NCBI GenBank assembly: GCA_010405405.1
Contig: MU004230.1
Span: 4,234,282-4,298,281 of the forward strand
Direction: 5' to 3'
Length of the DNA: 64,000 nt
DNA from: Microthyrium microscopicum
Lineage: Eukaryota > Ascomycota > Dothideomycetes > Microthyriales > Microthyriaceae
Below are positions 21,428 to 33,405 of the stretch, in pieces. The position numbers and the translations under genes are program-made. The stretch's first letter is position 1; each line of letters opens with the position of its first letter. Under the pieces are notes generated by a model. It was not told the DNA's origin and ran no database searches. It saw only the letters and a list, made by a program, of their open reading frames with translations.

Positions 21428-24400
21428 CAACATCCTCAAGATGGAATGCGTATAGCCGGAATGTTGAGAGTTATTACATGACGTAGCAAAGACATGCTCA
21501 AACTGTACCACCACCTTTCGGGCAGTTCCAGCGGTTTGGGAACAAGAATCCTTTGATGAAGACTGATTGTTATGTTTCAGCTTTTCTCAGCTTTGTCGTG
21601 CAGTGACATTCCACAAATCAATGGCCTTGTATCTAGACCGCTACTTTAATTAGAAAGAATAGGGCGGCTGAAAGATATGAGCCTTTTGACATTGTTCAGC
21701 CAATGATATAAAAGAAATAAAGGTTTGGTGCGAGTTTTATAGATCTGATGTCACCTGGCTGGCCGCAGTACCTTTATAGGCAGTTACATTCACTGATATC
21801 CCACTAGTAGACGGAGTCGATATTAACGTTGCGACTGTATGACCAAACTACGTGCCATCGTTGTAACGTAAGACTTGATAGCTAGCGTTCAAGTCGTACT
21901 TTTTCCGAGCCTCTCTTATTAGACTTCTAGTACCTTCATACTAACCGCGCTGTGTGTATACAACGTACATCTCGATTCTTGTTCGGCCCTCGTATATCCC
22001 ACACTCATCTGTTTATCAAGGGTTCGGTGGAGCCTCAGAGTAGAAGCCGGTCGATCCCACAGCGACTTTCCGGAATGCCAATAACGTTACTTCAGATTCC
22101 CATGTCTCCGCATTCAAGCCGCAGGTCCATATAACCCCAACCAAAACCTATAAGAAGAGGGCATGGACCCTGATGCTTGTTTAGAAACCCATGTTCCCGC
22201 GTGCTCGAATACGCCAAAACTTGTTTCTAGCCTAGAGAACATGACGCACAGTCGTTGTTATTGGCCCTGTTCAGTCGGAAATTTCGCGATATCAAGCATT
22301 ATTGCGACTGGCTGAAGCCTGTCCAAAGAGTCTTGAGTCAAGTGACATGTATATTTACTGGGTATGTATCAATCGAGAAATTGAAGGAAAGTTGGCAGTC
22401 CAGAATTGGTAATCGTTGTTATTCTGATAATGTCGCTGGGGTCTACGTTTGGTTAGACTGCCTAGGCTGTGTATGTAAATCGTTATTCTGAGCAGAGACC
22501 ATCAAAGGCCACCTGGAGGAAAACTTTGATGGATCGACAGGAGACGGGTAATGAAATTAAAGATCGATGATCTCGCCCTACAATCGATTCTTTTCTTGAG
22601 CCCTACGAAAGAACAAAGGGTCCGAATTCCTATAAGAAGCATAATTCAAGTAGTCAAGCAAGCACGAAGGATCTCGCAAAGCTGACAGAAGGCGCGTGGT
22701 TTTGCCTGCTGTATCGGTATCGTTTGAAGGATGAACTTTGATGCCCAGGTAGCGTGATATAAGGACGGACATGGTTAAAGCCACTTCGACGTCATGCTAA
22801 TTTGACGAACTAAGGGGCTTTGGCATGGTCTCTCCCGCAGACGCAGAAGGCGCATTGGCGTCCACTCACACACTCCCCACGTCGTAAACAATCGATATGC
22901 AGGGGTGCCAAAGCGCCACAACTAGCGAATGTGGACTCTTTTCAACGGAGACTGACAGGTGGGGCCTGGGCGTTCACTTTGGCGTAACCTCATGGCCGCC
23001 AACCGCTCAGCCTGCCGAGACAGGTCTTTAGAGATCCAGATGGGATTCTACGGAAGCTGAACAACGCGAAAATAATGCGCGGAAGTGGTGGATTTGGTGT
23101 GTAGAGAACCAATGGCATGAAACACTTACAACACTATTTGAACTATTGCGTTTGAATGACAGTAGCGCTTGGATCAGCCACATCCGCATGGGTATTGCCA
23201 TCTTTCTATCGCGGGGCGAGATGGATTATGCCGACTGAAGTGGCAATTTGACAAGTCTTGACAAGGCTTGACTTTGTGAGCTGTTTTCCATGGAAGCTAG
23301 GGAGTTTCCAGAATGTTGGAATTGGATATTCGATTTGGTTTAAACCAAGATAAGGGGACGTCAGGCGCTCGGAATTTGACCACTTTGGTCAAGATATGTT
23401 TGGATTGTGCAAGGGAATTGTTAGACATTTTGGAAGGAGAGTTGTAAGGCCCAAGAATAGTTCTAGATATGGGATATTGTGAAACCAGCATGTTAAATGG
23501 AAAAGCAACACTAGCAAAACTATTCGTACAGAAGTCAAAAATGCATGCATTGCGGCGGCAACTTGCAGATATACATATGCGCTACACTGGTGCATTCTGC
23601 AAGGTGTGGCCCACCAGTTGGATAAGACTAACGGCATTGGATTTTTCGACTATGCTGAAGAATAAGGTCTCTGAAATGTGAAAAGCAAGATATTCTATGA
23701 AACTTGAAAGCAGCATGTTTCGGTTCTTCCATCTGGAATACAACGGATGAGAGATATGATGCTGTTCTTAAGGTGATATGGATCTGGGTAAATATTACAA
23801 CGGCCAAGCGGCTTAAAGATGCAAATCCTTGTTCACCTACTCCTCTTTTGGCACAAAGGATAATAGACCCCCTGTCCTGGCATTGTCACACTCAACATAA
23901 ACGCGAAAGTAGAGAACAGAGGCTTTGAACTGTTTGGTTTGTTTCGAAAAGGTAGATCGGCGGAGCACCTGTATCCATAGTATCCGAGGATCCCAGCGCC
24001 AAACGGGATGAGGTCGAAGCTCTTGCTTTTGCCTTGCTCGCACAGAGGAGGACCATCTAAGTCCCCTCTCTAATTGCACGACTGGGATGTACGGAAGGAG
24101 TAACAAAAGAGCCTTGCATCCAGATGGTTTGTCTTGCATTTCACTTTTTACCTTTGAGCCGCCGTGAGTTGTTACTACATCTTCCCACTTCTTCTCCTTC
24201 TTCTTCTTCTTTGTTTCCCTAATTCTATATTCACTTTCGCTTTAACCCTCAAGACCTGACTGGAAGTTAATCCTGGGATCGCCCTAACATTGAAAGTTAC
24301 GCTTCACTCGTTTCGTGGCACTCAGTCTTTTGGCGGACGGACGAGAAAGTGTCCGCGTTTCAGGCTCAATCGATACTTTGTAGCTCAAGCTTTCCAAAGC

Positions 24401-25180
24401 AGGAATAACCGCCCAAGCAAAGGTACAAAGCTGCGGAATAAATAAGGCAATTGTCTGCTCCCAGGGCTTTGGTGATTATTCTGTTGCAAAGGCGTAGAAT
24501 CAGCCCAGTCAGTGCCAGCGGGATAAGATTGCTCTCAGCATTCCTGCAATTTTCACCTGACAACCTGTACGCAACAAGGCGATCATCTGCTCCAGGCATT
24601 ATTGCAGTAATTTCAGCCAGCATCCATCCTTAATACAACGGGTACTGGTACTTTGAATCGATACTCCACTTGTTCAGCTGCTGTGGTTTCGGCTCATCGT
24701 CGTCGTCGTCGTCGTCAACTCAGGATCAGGATCCATCTCATCATCAAACCACCACCGCTTTCCCCCGCAGTGCAGGACTGAGGACGCCAACAGCTGCAGG
24801 TACCACCAACCTTTCCTATACCATTGGCCGCTCTTGCTGTATCCTGCATCACTCCTTCCTTCTTACATTGGATGCTCCTGGTGAGATAATTCATACATCT
24901 ATAACCGCCCATATAGGCAGGTGCCAGCCTTTCAAACTGCAGTCACAATCCACCACCCACCGGTAGCTGCTTCCTAATTCACTGGTCGCGCCTTCATTCT
25001 CTGGTGCCCGCACTTTTGTCATCATCAATCTCTTCAATCCTCACTTTTGTAGAGTGCCCATTCTACACTACACCAACATAGCCAACACTCCCTTCCCATA
25101 TCCTTTTCCCACCGCACCTCAACACGCCTTCGCCCTGGCCTCTCAACTGGACATACCGCATCGGCGGTCAAATTAGAAAC
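21428..25180. other. Gene-free stretch of about 3.75 kb
   Basis: Longest region without a supported gene. ORFs are short and lack domains, signal peptides or plausible splicing partners. It contains a CT-rich tract near 24180-24215 and a perfect TCG repeat at 24697-24716. The last 500 bp are pyrimidine-rich and probably include the promoter and 5' UTR of the WSC gene. A poorly conserved or non-coding transcript cannot be excluded. Confidence 0.5.
24697..24716. repeat. TCG trinucleotide microsatellite
   Basis: Twenty bases of uninterrupted TCG units in the upstream region of the WSC-domain gene. Confidence 0.9.
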
Positions 25181-26806
25181 ATGTCGTCATTTATCTCTCT
25201 GGTCAACATGACGTTTACGAGCCGTCTCTCGCTGGTTCTCATCTTGTTCAGCTTGGTATCTCTATCGCTTCAAGATGGCCTCACGCAAGTCTTTTGCTCC
25301 AGCCAGAATACAGGAACAAGCAATCATGCAGGTATGTTATGCTTTGCACGCTTTTAGCTATCCGCTTGAAATCCAGCCGCCGCTAACATTTCCTGCTTCT
25401 TCAAGATCAAACCATATACGAGAGTCTTGGCAACTGTATGACCAAATGCAAAGATAAATTTGCCTACGGCGTAGTGCTAGGCGAGGATTGCTGGTGTTCC
25501 AATTATGCTCCAGCCGATCAGCAATCTGTCAGCCTCTGCTCCGACAAGTGCCTAGGATATCCTTTCGAAGATTGCGGTAACGCTGGCTCCAAGCTCTATG
25601 GCTATATTGCTTTGGGCATTACGCCTTCTGGCACCCAAGGCTCTCCCTCATCCGTAAGTTTTGCTACCTACTCCCCGACGTACACCAAGCCATCAGGTCA
25701 AAGATATTACATTTGTGCCCAACTTTCATGTCCAAGTTGGCAGTGAAAGGGCCCGGGTGTAAAATTATCAGCGACCAGAGTCGTGCTACCACTACCCGTC
25801 TATCCTTGACGATTTGTGTCCCCCATACCCTGATAGTATTTTCCCCTGTAGACATCTTTTTTTGAATTGGCAACAATGGAGGCACCTCCACCTTTACCTC
25901 CGCCTCCAGTGGTGGTGGCAGCGCCAAATACTCCTACAAAGTCTTCAGACTCTCCGAAGATGGGTTTAACTTTGCCTGGACAGACGTCCAATAGTCCAGC
26001 TGTGTCGAGTACGAAAGTACCTAAGACCACGTCTGAAGTTATAGACGTAACAGTGACGCGAGAAGAGGATCCGGTATCCCACCCAAGACAGTCTACACAT
26101 ACTCTGCCCATACCCCTTTCTATCATCCACTTTATCTTATTGAGAATGATGCTAACCATTCCGTCCTCTAGCCTCAAACTACGCCCACACTCGCCTCGTC
26201 CATAACAACACCCGTTACTACACAACAAACTAAAACGATTAGCGGTAGCACCGTTCTCTGGACGGTCACTCTCACACCTACCTCATCACCAAGTGCTTCA
26301 TCCTCCCCCGGAGTACAGCCCGCTAAGAAAATGTCTTCTGGAACTGTTGTTGCCATCGCCGTAGCAGTCGTAGTCGTCTGCATCGTCCTCTTTGCCGCAC
26401 TTATCATCGGGTTCTGTTGCTGGCGACGAAAACGAACCCCATCTCCGCGCGACCTCGATAGTGATGGTATCCCGCAGCGAAATCCAAGTATTCTCAGTAG
26501 AGCAGGTCTTTTGGGAGCTGCAGGGGGATATGGCTCGTCGTCGTCTGGTGGTGGTCAATTAGGAAACACTGGGAGTCAAATGGAACGAAGGAATAGCACT
26601 CCTCTCATTATTGACCAACGGCTCAATCCAACCGCATTTATGCAGCACGATGACACGAGTAGGACTAGCTTTGTCAGCGTCCAAGATAATCGCGACTATA
26701 CTCGGACATTGAATGTAAGTCTTGTTGGAGCCAACCATGTCAACTTGTACTGACTGATTAGGTTCGCAATCCTGATCCAATCGAACGCCGGCCTGTGCCG
26801 GACTAA
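25181..26806 (+). CDS. WSC-domain cell-wall sensor, single-pass membrane protein
   Basis: Exons 25181-25331, 25406-25653, 25852-26073, 26172-26714, 26762-26806 give 402 aa. The N-terminal hydrophobic segment SLVLILFSLVSLSLQDG is a signal peptide. It is followed by a WSC domain (about residues 35-120) with the expected Cys spacing, including GNCMTKCKDKFAYGVVLG, EDCWCSNYAP, CSDKCLG and EDCGNAG. A Ser/Thr/Pro-rich stalk follows, then one membrane helix at about residues 264-288 (VVAIAVAVVVVCIVLF), a basic CCWRRKR stop, and a cytosolic tail ending NPDPIERRPVPD. This matches the Wsc/Slg1 type of stress sensor that signals cell-wall damage to Rho1 and the Pkc1 MAPK pathway. The 198-bp second intron keeps an open downstream frame, so exon 3 may have an alternative start. 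Confidence 0.87.
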
Positions 26807-27717
26807 TGGGAATCAATAAAATCTGCTTCTTTGTGCATACAACTTACTTGCATTGGGTTTATCGGCATAGATTTTATATTGCATGGCGTTGAGGACGGCT
26901 TATGATATCCACTGTCCGGATGACAGGCACTCTTTTTTCTTGTATCGTTGTACGGGTTCATTACACAACAATAGACGGTGGGAGAAACAACGACATACAA
27001 ACGAATGAAAGGCTTTTCACATAGACGAGCCCAACGAGATTATAAACCCTCCCAACATGGCGTGGAATAAAATCATTCGAATCCCACGAAGACGGGGCCA
27101 ACGAATGATGAACGCTTATTAGAGCGATGCGATTTCCATGACTTACATGTTGATTGTATATAAACAATGTACCTTTCCTCTTGTATTCTTTTCATGCATG
27201 TAGCCATGCGCACTCTACTCTATTTGGGGTGGTAGAGGAAGAAAAAGATGTATTGAGTTGCTTGGAACTAGCTTGAATTGATACCTGGACATTGTGGTAG
27301 CACTGAAATCAAAAATTGACAATTTGAATCCATTATCCTAAATCTTAAAGAATTCCTAAATATAGACAAAGTGCTTAGGACATACTTTTCTTGTAAACAT
27401 TGATATTCCATGAAGTCTTGGCATTTTGACCTATTGCATCCTCAACTTGAAGTCAACGTCACTCCATTCCATTGCAGGTTCTCTACTACTCGCACCAACA
27501 TTACCTCCCGCCTTTTGCGCTCAAACGACACAATATCTTTGGATATTACGACGCAATTGTATTCAAAGGCTACTCAGCTACCCGTCGAACCCTATCTGCC
27601 ACCTGTCCTATCAACACCATCGATTCCTCAACCACCTTGGGTACAACGCTGCCATTCCATAGAGAACACCGCACAATAAAAAGGTCACCAGTGCATGGTA
27701 ATTGATAACCCAAAAAG
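26807..27717. other. Intergenic region, no gene seen
   Basis: 3' region of the WSC gene and upstream region of the ArfGAP gene. Short overlapping ORFs in three frames near 27410-27700 are not supported. Confidence 0.5.
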
Positions 27718-29223
27718 ATGAGCGGCAAAAATTGGGAGGTGGATCCGGAGACCAAGCAAAAGGTAAAGCTTTCATACCCAACCTACGACCGTACACAACC
27801 CAGACTAACAAACCGCTTCACACAGCTCCAAGGACTCCAAAAACTCCCCGGCAACACCACCTGCGTCGACTGCTCCTCTCCCGGCCCACAATGGGTATGC
27901 GCCCCTCCCCCCATCGCCATTATCCCCTACTGACAATATTCCCCCTAGGCGTCCCCAAAATTCGGCATATTCATGTGTCTCTCCTGCTCCGGCATCCACC
28001 GCGGTCTCGGCGTGCACGTCTCCTTCGTCCGCTCCATCACCATGGACGCCTTCAAACCCGCCGAACTAGCACGCATGACGGCCGGCGGAAACAACGCCTG
28101 GAAAACCTTCTGGGAGAACCACGACGCTGTCAAACTCGAAGATTTGAACTGGGACGATTGTACGATCCGTGAACGCTATGAGGGCGATGTGGGCGAGGAG
28201 TATAAGGCAAGGTTGACGGCGAAGGTTGAGGGGAGGGAGTATGTGGCTGGCGAAGAGAAGGTTAATTTGCCGCCGAAGAAGGTTGTGGAGCCGCAGAGTT
28301 TGGGTGGAAGTAGGAGTGGTACGCCGCTGGGGAGGAGAGGTGGGGCTGGTGGATTGGGAGGTGGGGTGGGTAGTGCGGGTGGACGGACGCCGAGGAGTGC
28401 GAGTCCGGCGTTGGGGACGGTTAGTATGGGGAAGAAGGCGCAGAATGAAGCGTTCTTTGCGAGGATGGGGAGTGAGAATGCGGGTAGACCTGATGATTTG
28501 CCGCCGAGTCAGGGGGGGAAGTTTACGGGTTTTGGTAGTGATCCGTTTCCTACGGCGCAACGATCAGAGGGTGGTGGTATTCCGGGCGCGGATGAGTTCC
28601 AGAAGGATCCTTTAGGGGCTTTGACGAAGGGATTTGGCTGGTTTGGGGGAATGGTGCAAAAGGGTGTTGGTGAGGGTATGCAGCGGGTAAGTTATCATGT
28701 TTCCTGACCAGTACTGGGTGGGCTAATGCTGGTGTGCTAGATTGCGGCGGCAGATTTGCAAAGTCATGCTAAGGCGCTGGGAACGACAGTCACATCAACG
28801 GTTAGCTCAACGCTGCAAACTGGCGGCAAAGTGGCAACGGATACGTTGTCGCGCTTCGTCGAGGGCGACGCAGTGCATCATTCACAGCGAACTCCTAATG
28901 CAGGTGGACCAGAACCTGAGCATCAAGATTTCTGGGATGACTTTGCGGCTACGGGCGAACAGCGGATGGCAGAAAAGAAGGGGCCGGCGGCGGACAAGCT
29001 TGACTTCTGGGATGATTTTGCTGCCGCTGGTGAAGCTCGAATGGCGGCGAAGAAGAGTGTAGAGCCAGAACGGAAAGACTTTTGGGACGAATTTTCGAAT
29101 TCTGGCGGAGCGGCAAAGGAGGCGAAGCAAGTGCCGGCCAAAACGAAGCCGAGTAGTATAGGGACGGCAGCTATGAGTAAACGACGGCCGGCTGGTAAAG
29201 ACGATGAGTGGAATGAGTGGTAG
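27718..29223 (+). CDS. GCS1: ARF GTPase-activating protein (Gcs1/ArfGAP1 type)
   Basis: Exons 27718-27762, 27826-27894, 27949-28686, 28741-29223 give 444 aa. The ArfGAP zinc finger is rebuilt across introns 1 and 2: C28 and C31 in TTCVDCSS, C48 and C51 in FMCLSCSG, followed by IHRGLGVHVSFVRS with the catalytic arginine at R56. FKPAELARMTAGGN and the NWDDCTIRERY segment complete the domain. The middle is Gly/Ser-rich and disordered. The C-terminal half has repeated tryptophan motifs: FGWFGGMVQKG, then QDFWDDFA, LDFWDDFA and KDFWDEFS, ending DDEWNEW. Such motifs resemble the coat/adaptor-binding and lipid-packing regions of ArfGAP1. It should stimulate GTP hydrolysis on Arf at the Golgi and control COPI vesicle traffic. 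Confidence 0.93.
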
Positions 29224-29301
29224 ACAGTAGAATTGCAATGTTATGATTATATGATTGATCTTGAATTTGCTATTGGTATATAAAACAATTGCTGCAATAT
29301 C

Positions 29302-31066
29302 TCAAGATGTAAAATACACGACTAAAAAGCCCAACCAGCTGCCTACTACCCCTATCGCACAATACGTGCTGGTAAACATCAGGGGTATAAACTCAAACTT
29401 GTCTCGAAACACCAGCTGATGGACGACGCTGGTATAAATCAACAGTGGAATCGCTATGGTGGTATACAAGACCGAGAACCGATCCAGTAGAAATACGCGC
29501 GGTCGATTCGATCTGTGACGGTTAGTTTGCACAACCTCCACCAAATTCGAGAGTACTTACGCAGGCGCTATCTGATCAAATCCATATAACACCGCAATGA
29601 GCCAGAATAGCGTATACACAATCTTTCCTAACCACTCTTGCGGCGTAAACAGCAGTGGAAACAAGCTCACATGGCCGGCCACCGCTAACGGTAGATATGC
29701 AGCAAAATGCCGCCGATCGCGCAGGCAAATGAGCGTGAATGGTATGAGGACTAGCAAAATTGCCTTTTCATGCACATGCCAGCCGAATAGAAAAGATGAG
29801 TAAGCGGTCAGCGTCACAGCAGGTAGGAAGTTAGCGTCGGATGGATACAAGAAAAGATATGCCAACGGCGGGAGCTGTGTGGCAATGCTGAGCAGGAAGG
29901 TCATGCGCGGAGTGATTTCTGGAAGGACAGCAAAGGCAGTGTCGCCGACAAGTCCACGAGTTACACTGTGGACGGCAGAGGCGTCGACAGGCAGCTTTAG
30001 GTATGGCGCGGCTGGTTCAATGTTAGTTTGGGCGTATTGGAGAATACACGAAGATGCATACCGTAGAGGAGAACGCGGTCGGCGAAGGAGTACATTGCCC
30101 AGACATTTGGTGCCCAGTATGCATGACAGAGACCACGAGAGAATGGGAAGAGGCGACTTAGAACCTGTGGCATTTGGCCCCAGAGGGCGAAAGGACCAAA
30201 GGCGGCGGCGAAGATGGCGACTATGCCACTGCCGAGTTTGATGCAATTGCCCCATCGAATGCTGAAGAGAGATCGGGGTTTGAGACAGTAGGCGCGAAGA
30301 AGAAAGATGAAGTATGCTGGAGCGAGGTAGAGATAGATGTGTTTGAAGCAAAGTAGTGCGGCAAAGATGAGACCGGACGCAAGCAGTGATTGAGTTCGTT
30401 GAGCGTAGGCGAAGGATAGTATGAGGATGCCATACATGAAGCCATTGTACTGAAAGTGGATGTGGTCAATTATAAAGAGACCTGGAGAAAGAAAGATTGC
30501 TATAGCTGCGGCATGAGCGGTTGATTTGACTGGGGAAGTCTGAATGAACCTTTTTGTCGATTAGCTTGTTTGTTCCTTGCTAACCAAGACAGATCCATAC
30601 TTGTTTAGGGCGAACAGTAGAAATAACTCGCTCAACAGGACAGTTGTTCGTTGGAAGTAGATGGTTTGCCAGCTTGAATAGTTGAGGTTTTGGACCTGTA
30701 CCATCAAAGGATCTGCTACATTGGCAAACTGAGAGAGGATCCATTCAGAGTAGGCAAAAAATGGCGGATAATCCAAAGTCCATTCTGAAGTTTTCTGACC
30801 GGGAGTCAATTGATGATTTTGATATTGGGACAAATAGGGGTATTTTGTACCTCATAGTACCATTCCTTGACCGGTAACGAGTTGGTTATGGCAAGCCAGT
30901 TACGATGAACCTCAAAATCAGTCGATTTACTGCAAAGCGATTAGTTTGAAAGCCTCTCTATGTTTGCGATCAGGACATACTAAGCTGGGAATAGAAGGAC
31001 CTTGAGAGCGGTCGCAACCACGGCCACCTGCAGTATCGACGGATATGGCCCTGATTCTGTTGCCAT
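29302..31066 (-). CDS. ALG8: ALG8 alpha-1,3-glucosyltransferase of N-glycan assembly
   Basis: Six exons: 31066-30981, 30929-30851, 30794-30601, 30549-30062, 30011-29561, 29512-29302, giving 502 aa. ALG8 adds the second glucose to the dolichol-linked Glc1Man9GlcNAc2 oligosaccharide in the ER lumen. The spliced N-terminus reads [18 protein letters not shown] and [15 protein letters not shown], the ALG6/ALG8 catalytic loop (ALG8 has PPFFAY where ALG6 has PPLTAY). Further landmarks are [32 protein letters not shown] and [12 protein letters not shown]. Many hydrophobic segments agree with a multi-pass GT-C enzyme. It is divergent from TFIIE-alpha, with 441 bp between the start codons. Confidence 0.94.
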
Positions 31067-31507
31067 TCTCAATTGCCTACACCAAGTAGCCGTCAAAAGA
31101 TGAGAAATTCATGAAATCATATGAATATCAAAAAGTTGAAGTTAGATCAGACTACAAGAGTTAGAGGGCGTACCTGAGTGCCAAGACCTTGAAATGAGGC
31201 CGCCCATCCTCTCTTTCGCCGCGGATCAACCTCACTCCAAACGTCCCTCCATCACTCTCTCCACATTCCTCACTTCACTCACTTCACGTCTCGTCTACCC
31301 CATCCATAGAGGCGCCACCATCCCGCTTCTTCTTTGGGTCATGGCATCTTCTCCTCCTTCTCAACTTCATTCGCGGTGAACTTTCGCACCCATCTAGAAC
31401 CTCATAAACCCCAAATCCATCACCAAGAACCGCAACCTGCGACGCACACCCTCTATAGCTTCATTAACAGCTTGACTCATCTCCGAACATCCCTAACACC
31501 GCCCAAA

Positions 31508-32764
31508 ATGGAACAAACCCTCGTCCGCGCCGTATCCCGCGCCTTCTGCGGTCCCGAACCCACAATAGTCCTCGACGCCATAATAAACCACACCGCCCTC
31601 AACCTCGAACAACTGCGCACAATCTTCACCTCCACCGGGCGTGTACCGCGCGACCTCCAAAAATCCGTCGGCACCCTCCGCGACGCCGGTCTCGTCTCCA
31701 TGATCTCACGCCAAGAAACGAAAGCGAATGCGCAAAAAGCTACAACTATAGAGTACTTTTACGTAGACTACCGCCTCGCCATCGATGCCACAAAGTACCG
31801 TCTCCATTTTCTGGAAAGCGCACTACATGCTAAAGGAAGACCGACGACTGCGAGGACGGACTTTCATTGTCCGAGATGTAAGAGTGCGTATACGCAGTTG
31901 GAGGTTATGGATGATATTGATCCGCAGGGCCGCGGAAGTGGGTTTGTGTGTAAAAAGTGTGGGACTGTGCTGGTGTATACGCCGCAGGTGGATAAAGTTG
32001 CTGATGCGTTGAATGATGCGAGTAGTCCGATTGGCGTGTTTAATACGCAGTTTGGCTGGCTGGTGGAGATGTTGAAGAAGATTGATGCTATGCCGGTGCC
32101 GGTGACGAATGGGGAGATGGCATTGGAGGGCATGGTGCCGCCGCCGAAGGATGAGAGTGCGCTGCCGGGCCTTCTTGATGTTAATAGTGGACAGTCGACT
32201 GTTAAACCAAGTGCTGTGCTAGGTCAACAGGCCAAGGCGGAGAAGGTCGAGGTACATCTCACCACAGATCGTGAGACTTCTGCGGCGGAAGTCGCTGCTG
32301 AAGCTGCGCGTAAAGCCAAGATAGCTGCACAGAACGCGTTGCCGGAATGGCATACGAATAGCACAGTAGTCAACGGCTCGTCGACGCCCAAGAACGAAGT
32401 CAAGGGCGCGGAGACTCCCACTGAGAAGAAAGAGGCCGAAGGCAAGACGCCAGAAGGCGGCGCAGTAGAGGACGACTTGGCCGACTTCTTTACACAGATG
32501 CAAGCGCAGAAAGACGCAAAGCAGGCTCAAGCGGACGAAGAAGACGATGAAGAGGACGATGATGAAGATGATTTTGAGGATGTGGATGTGATTGCTCCAC
32601 CAGAGGCGAAACGTCCTCGAACAGACGATGGGAGTGCAAAAGCGAGTGATTCAAACGCAAATACGCCAGCCGGAATGAGTACGCCGGCCATGGCGAATGG
32701 GAGTGGCACGCCAGTGGTCGCGGAAGAGAGTGACGAAGATGAAGAATTTGAGACTGTGGTGTAA
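31508..32764 (+). CDS. TFA1: TFIIE alpha subunit
   Basis: Single exon, 418 aa. General transcription factor for RNA polymerase II that recruits and regulates TFIIH at the promoter. The N-terminal winged-helix domain includes LDAIINHTALNLEQLRTIF and VPRDLQKSVGTLRDAGLVS. It is followed by a zinc ribbon with C121, C124 (HCPRCKSAY), C148 and C151 (VCKKCGTVLVY). The C-terminal third is acidic and low complexity (EEDDEEDDDEDDFEDVD), ending ESDEDEEFETVV, as in other TFIIE-alpha proteins. The start at 31508 gives the conserved MEQTLVRAVSRAF; the frame is open for 58 codons upstream in what is probably the 5' UTR. Confidence 0.95.
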   Translation: MEQTLVRAVSRAFCGPEPTIVLDAIINHTALNLEQLRTIFTSTGRVPRDLQKSVGTLRDAGLVSMISRQETKANAQKATTIEYFYVDYRLAIDATKYRLHFLESALHAKGRPTTARTDFHCPRCKSAYTQLEVMDDIDPQGRGSGFVCKKCGTVLVYTPQVDKVADALNDASSPIGVFNTQFGWLVEMLKKIDAMPVPVTNGEMALEGMVPPPKDESALPGLLDVNSGQSTVKPSAVLGQQAKAEKVEVHLTTDRETSAAEVAAEAARKAKIAAQNALPEWHTNSTVVNGSSTPKNEVKGAETPTEKKEAEGKTPEGGAVEDDLADFFTQMQAQKDAKQAQADEEDDEEDDDEDDFEDVDVIAPPEAKRPRTDDGSAKASDSNANTPAGMSTPAMANGSGTPVVAEESDEDEEFETVV

Positions 32765-33405
32765 GATTATTATTACTATTAAAGGATTGGGCACTGGGGC
32801 TTTGGTCGCATTGGATCAAACAGATATCACGAAGCTAGATGGCAAAATGTCAAGAACTTATTATGCACACGGTATTCATTGCTTGTTTCCATAACCACAT
32901 TGATAACATACAGTTCCCCATCGCCAACACAGCCCGCCAGACAGGTAATGCAAGGATTGATGAACAGAAAGCTAAGCAACAAGAACGCTCATAACAGGCA
33001 AAACATAAAATCAATTTGAGCTGGTTGCATAATAACAACACAGGGAACAAGAGAACCCCTAGAAAACAAAACAGATGCACAGTAACCAATATCAGCTTTT
33101 TGAAGACGCATTACCGGTAGTCAATAATGTCCTTAGAGAAGACTGCGAAACCTTCACCGCAAAGAGATAAAGCATATTCTTTGCACCTAGCCAATATCGT
33201 AACACTCCCAGTCCCTTGTTTTTTCATAGCAATAACAAAGAGTCATGTAACTTAGTGGGTAGAAAAAGAGGAATCCTTCCAGCCGCTGGCGTAGAATATC
33301 GTACCATCGTATACACGGTCGAGGAGTTGACAAAGGCTCCTGTCGGAGATTACAATCCTTCCCAGACACAACTGTGCGTCAGCAATTCAGTAGGTGTCAA
33401 AACGA
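32765..33405. other. Convergent intergenic region
   Basis: 3' flanks of TFIIE-alpha (plus) and reticulon (minus). No gene seen. Confidence 0.5.

Noticed and set aside
24670-24966. 98-codon ORF starting MFSCCGFGSSSS
   Set aside because: The Ser run is the translation of the TCG microsatellite; there is no further support.
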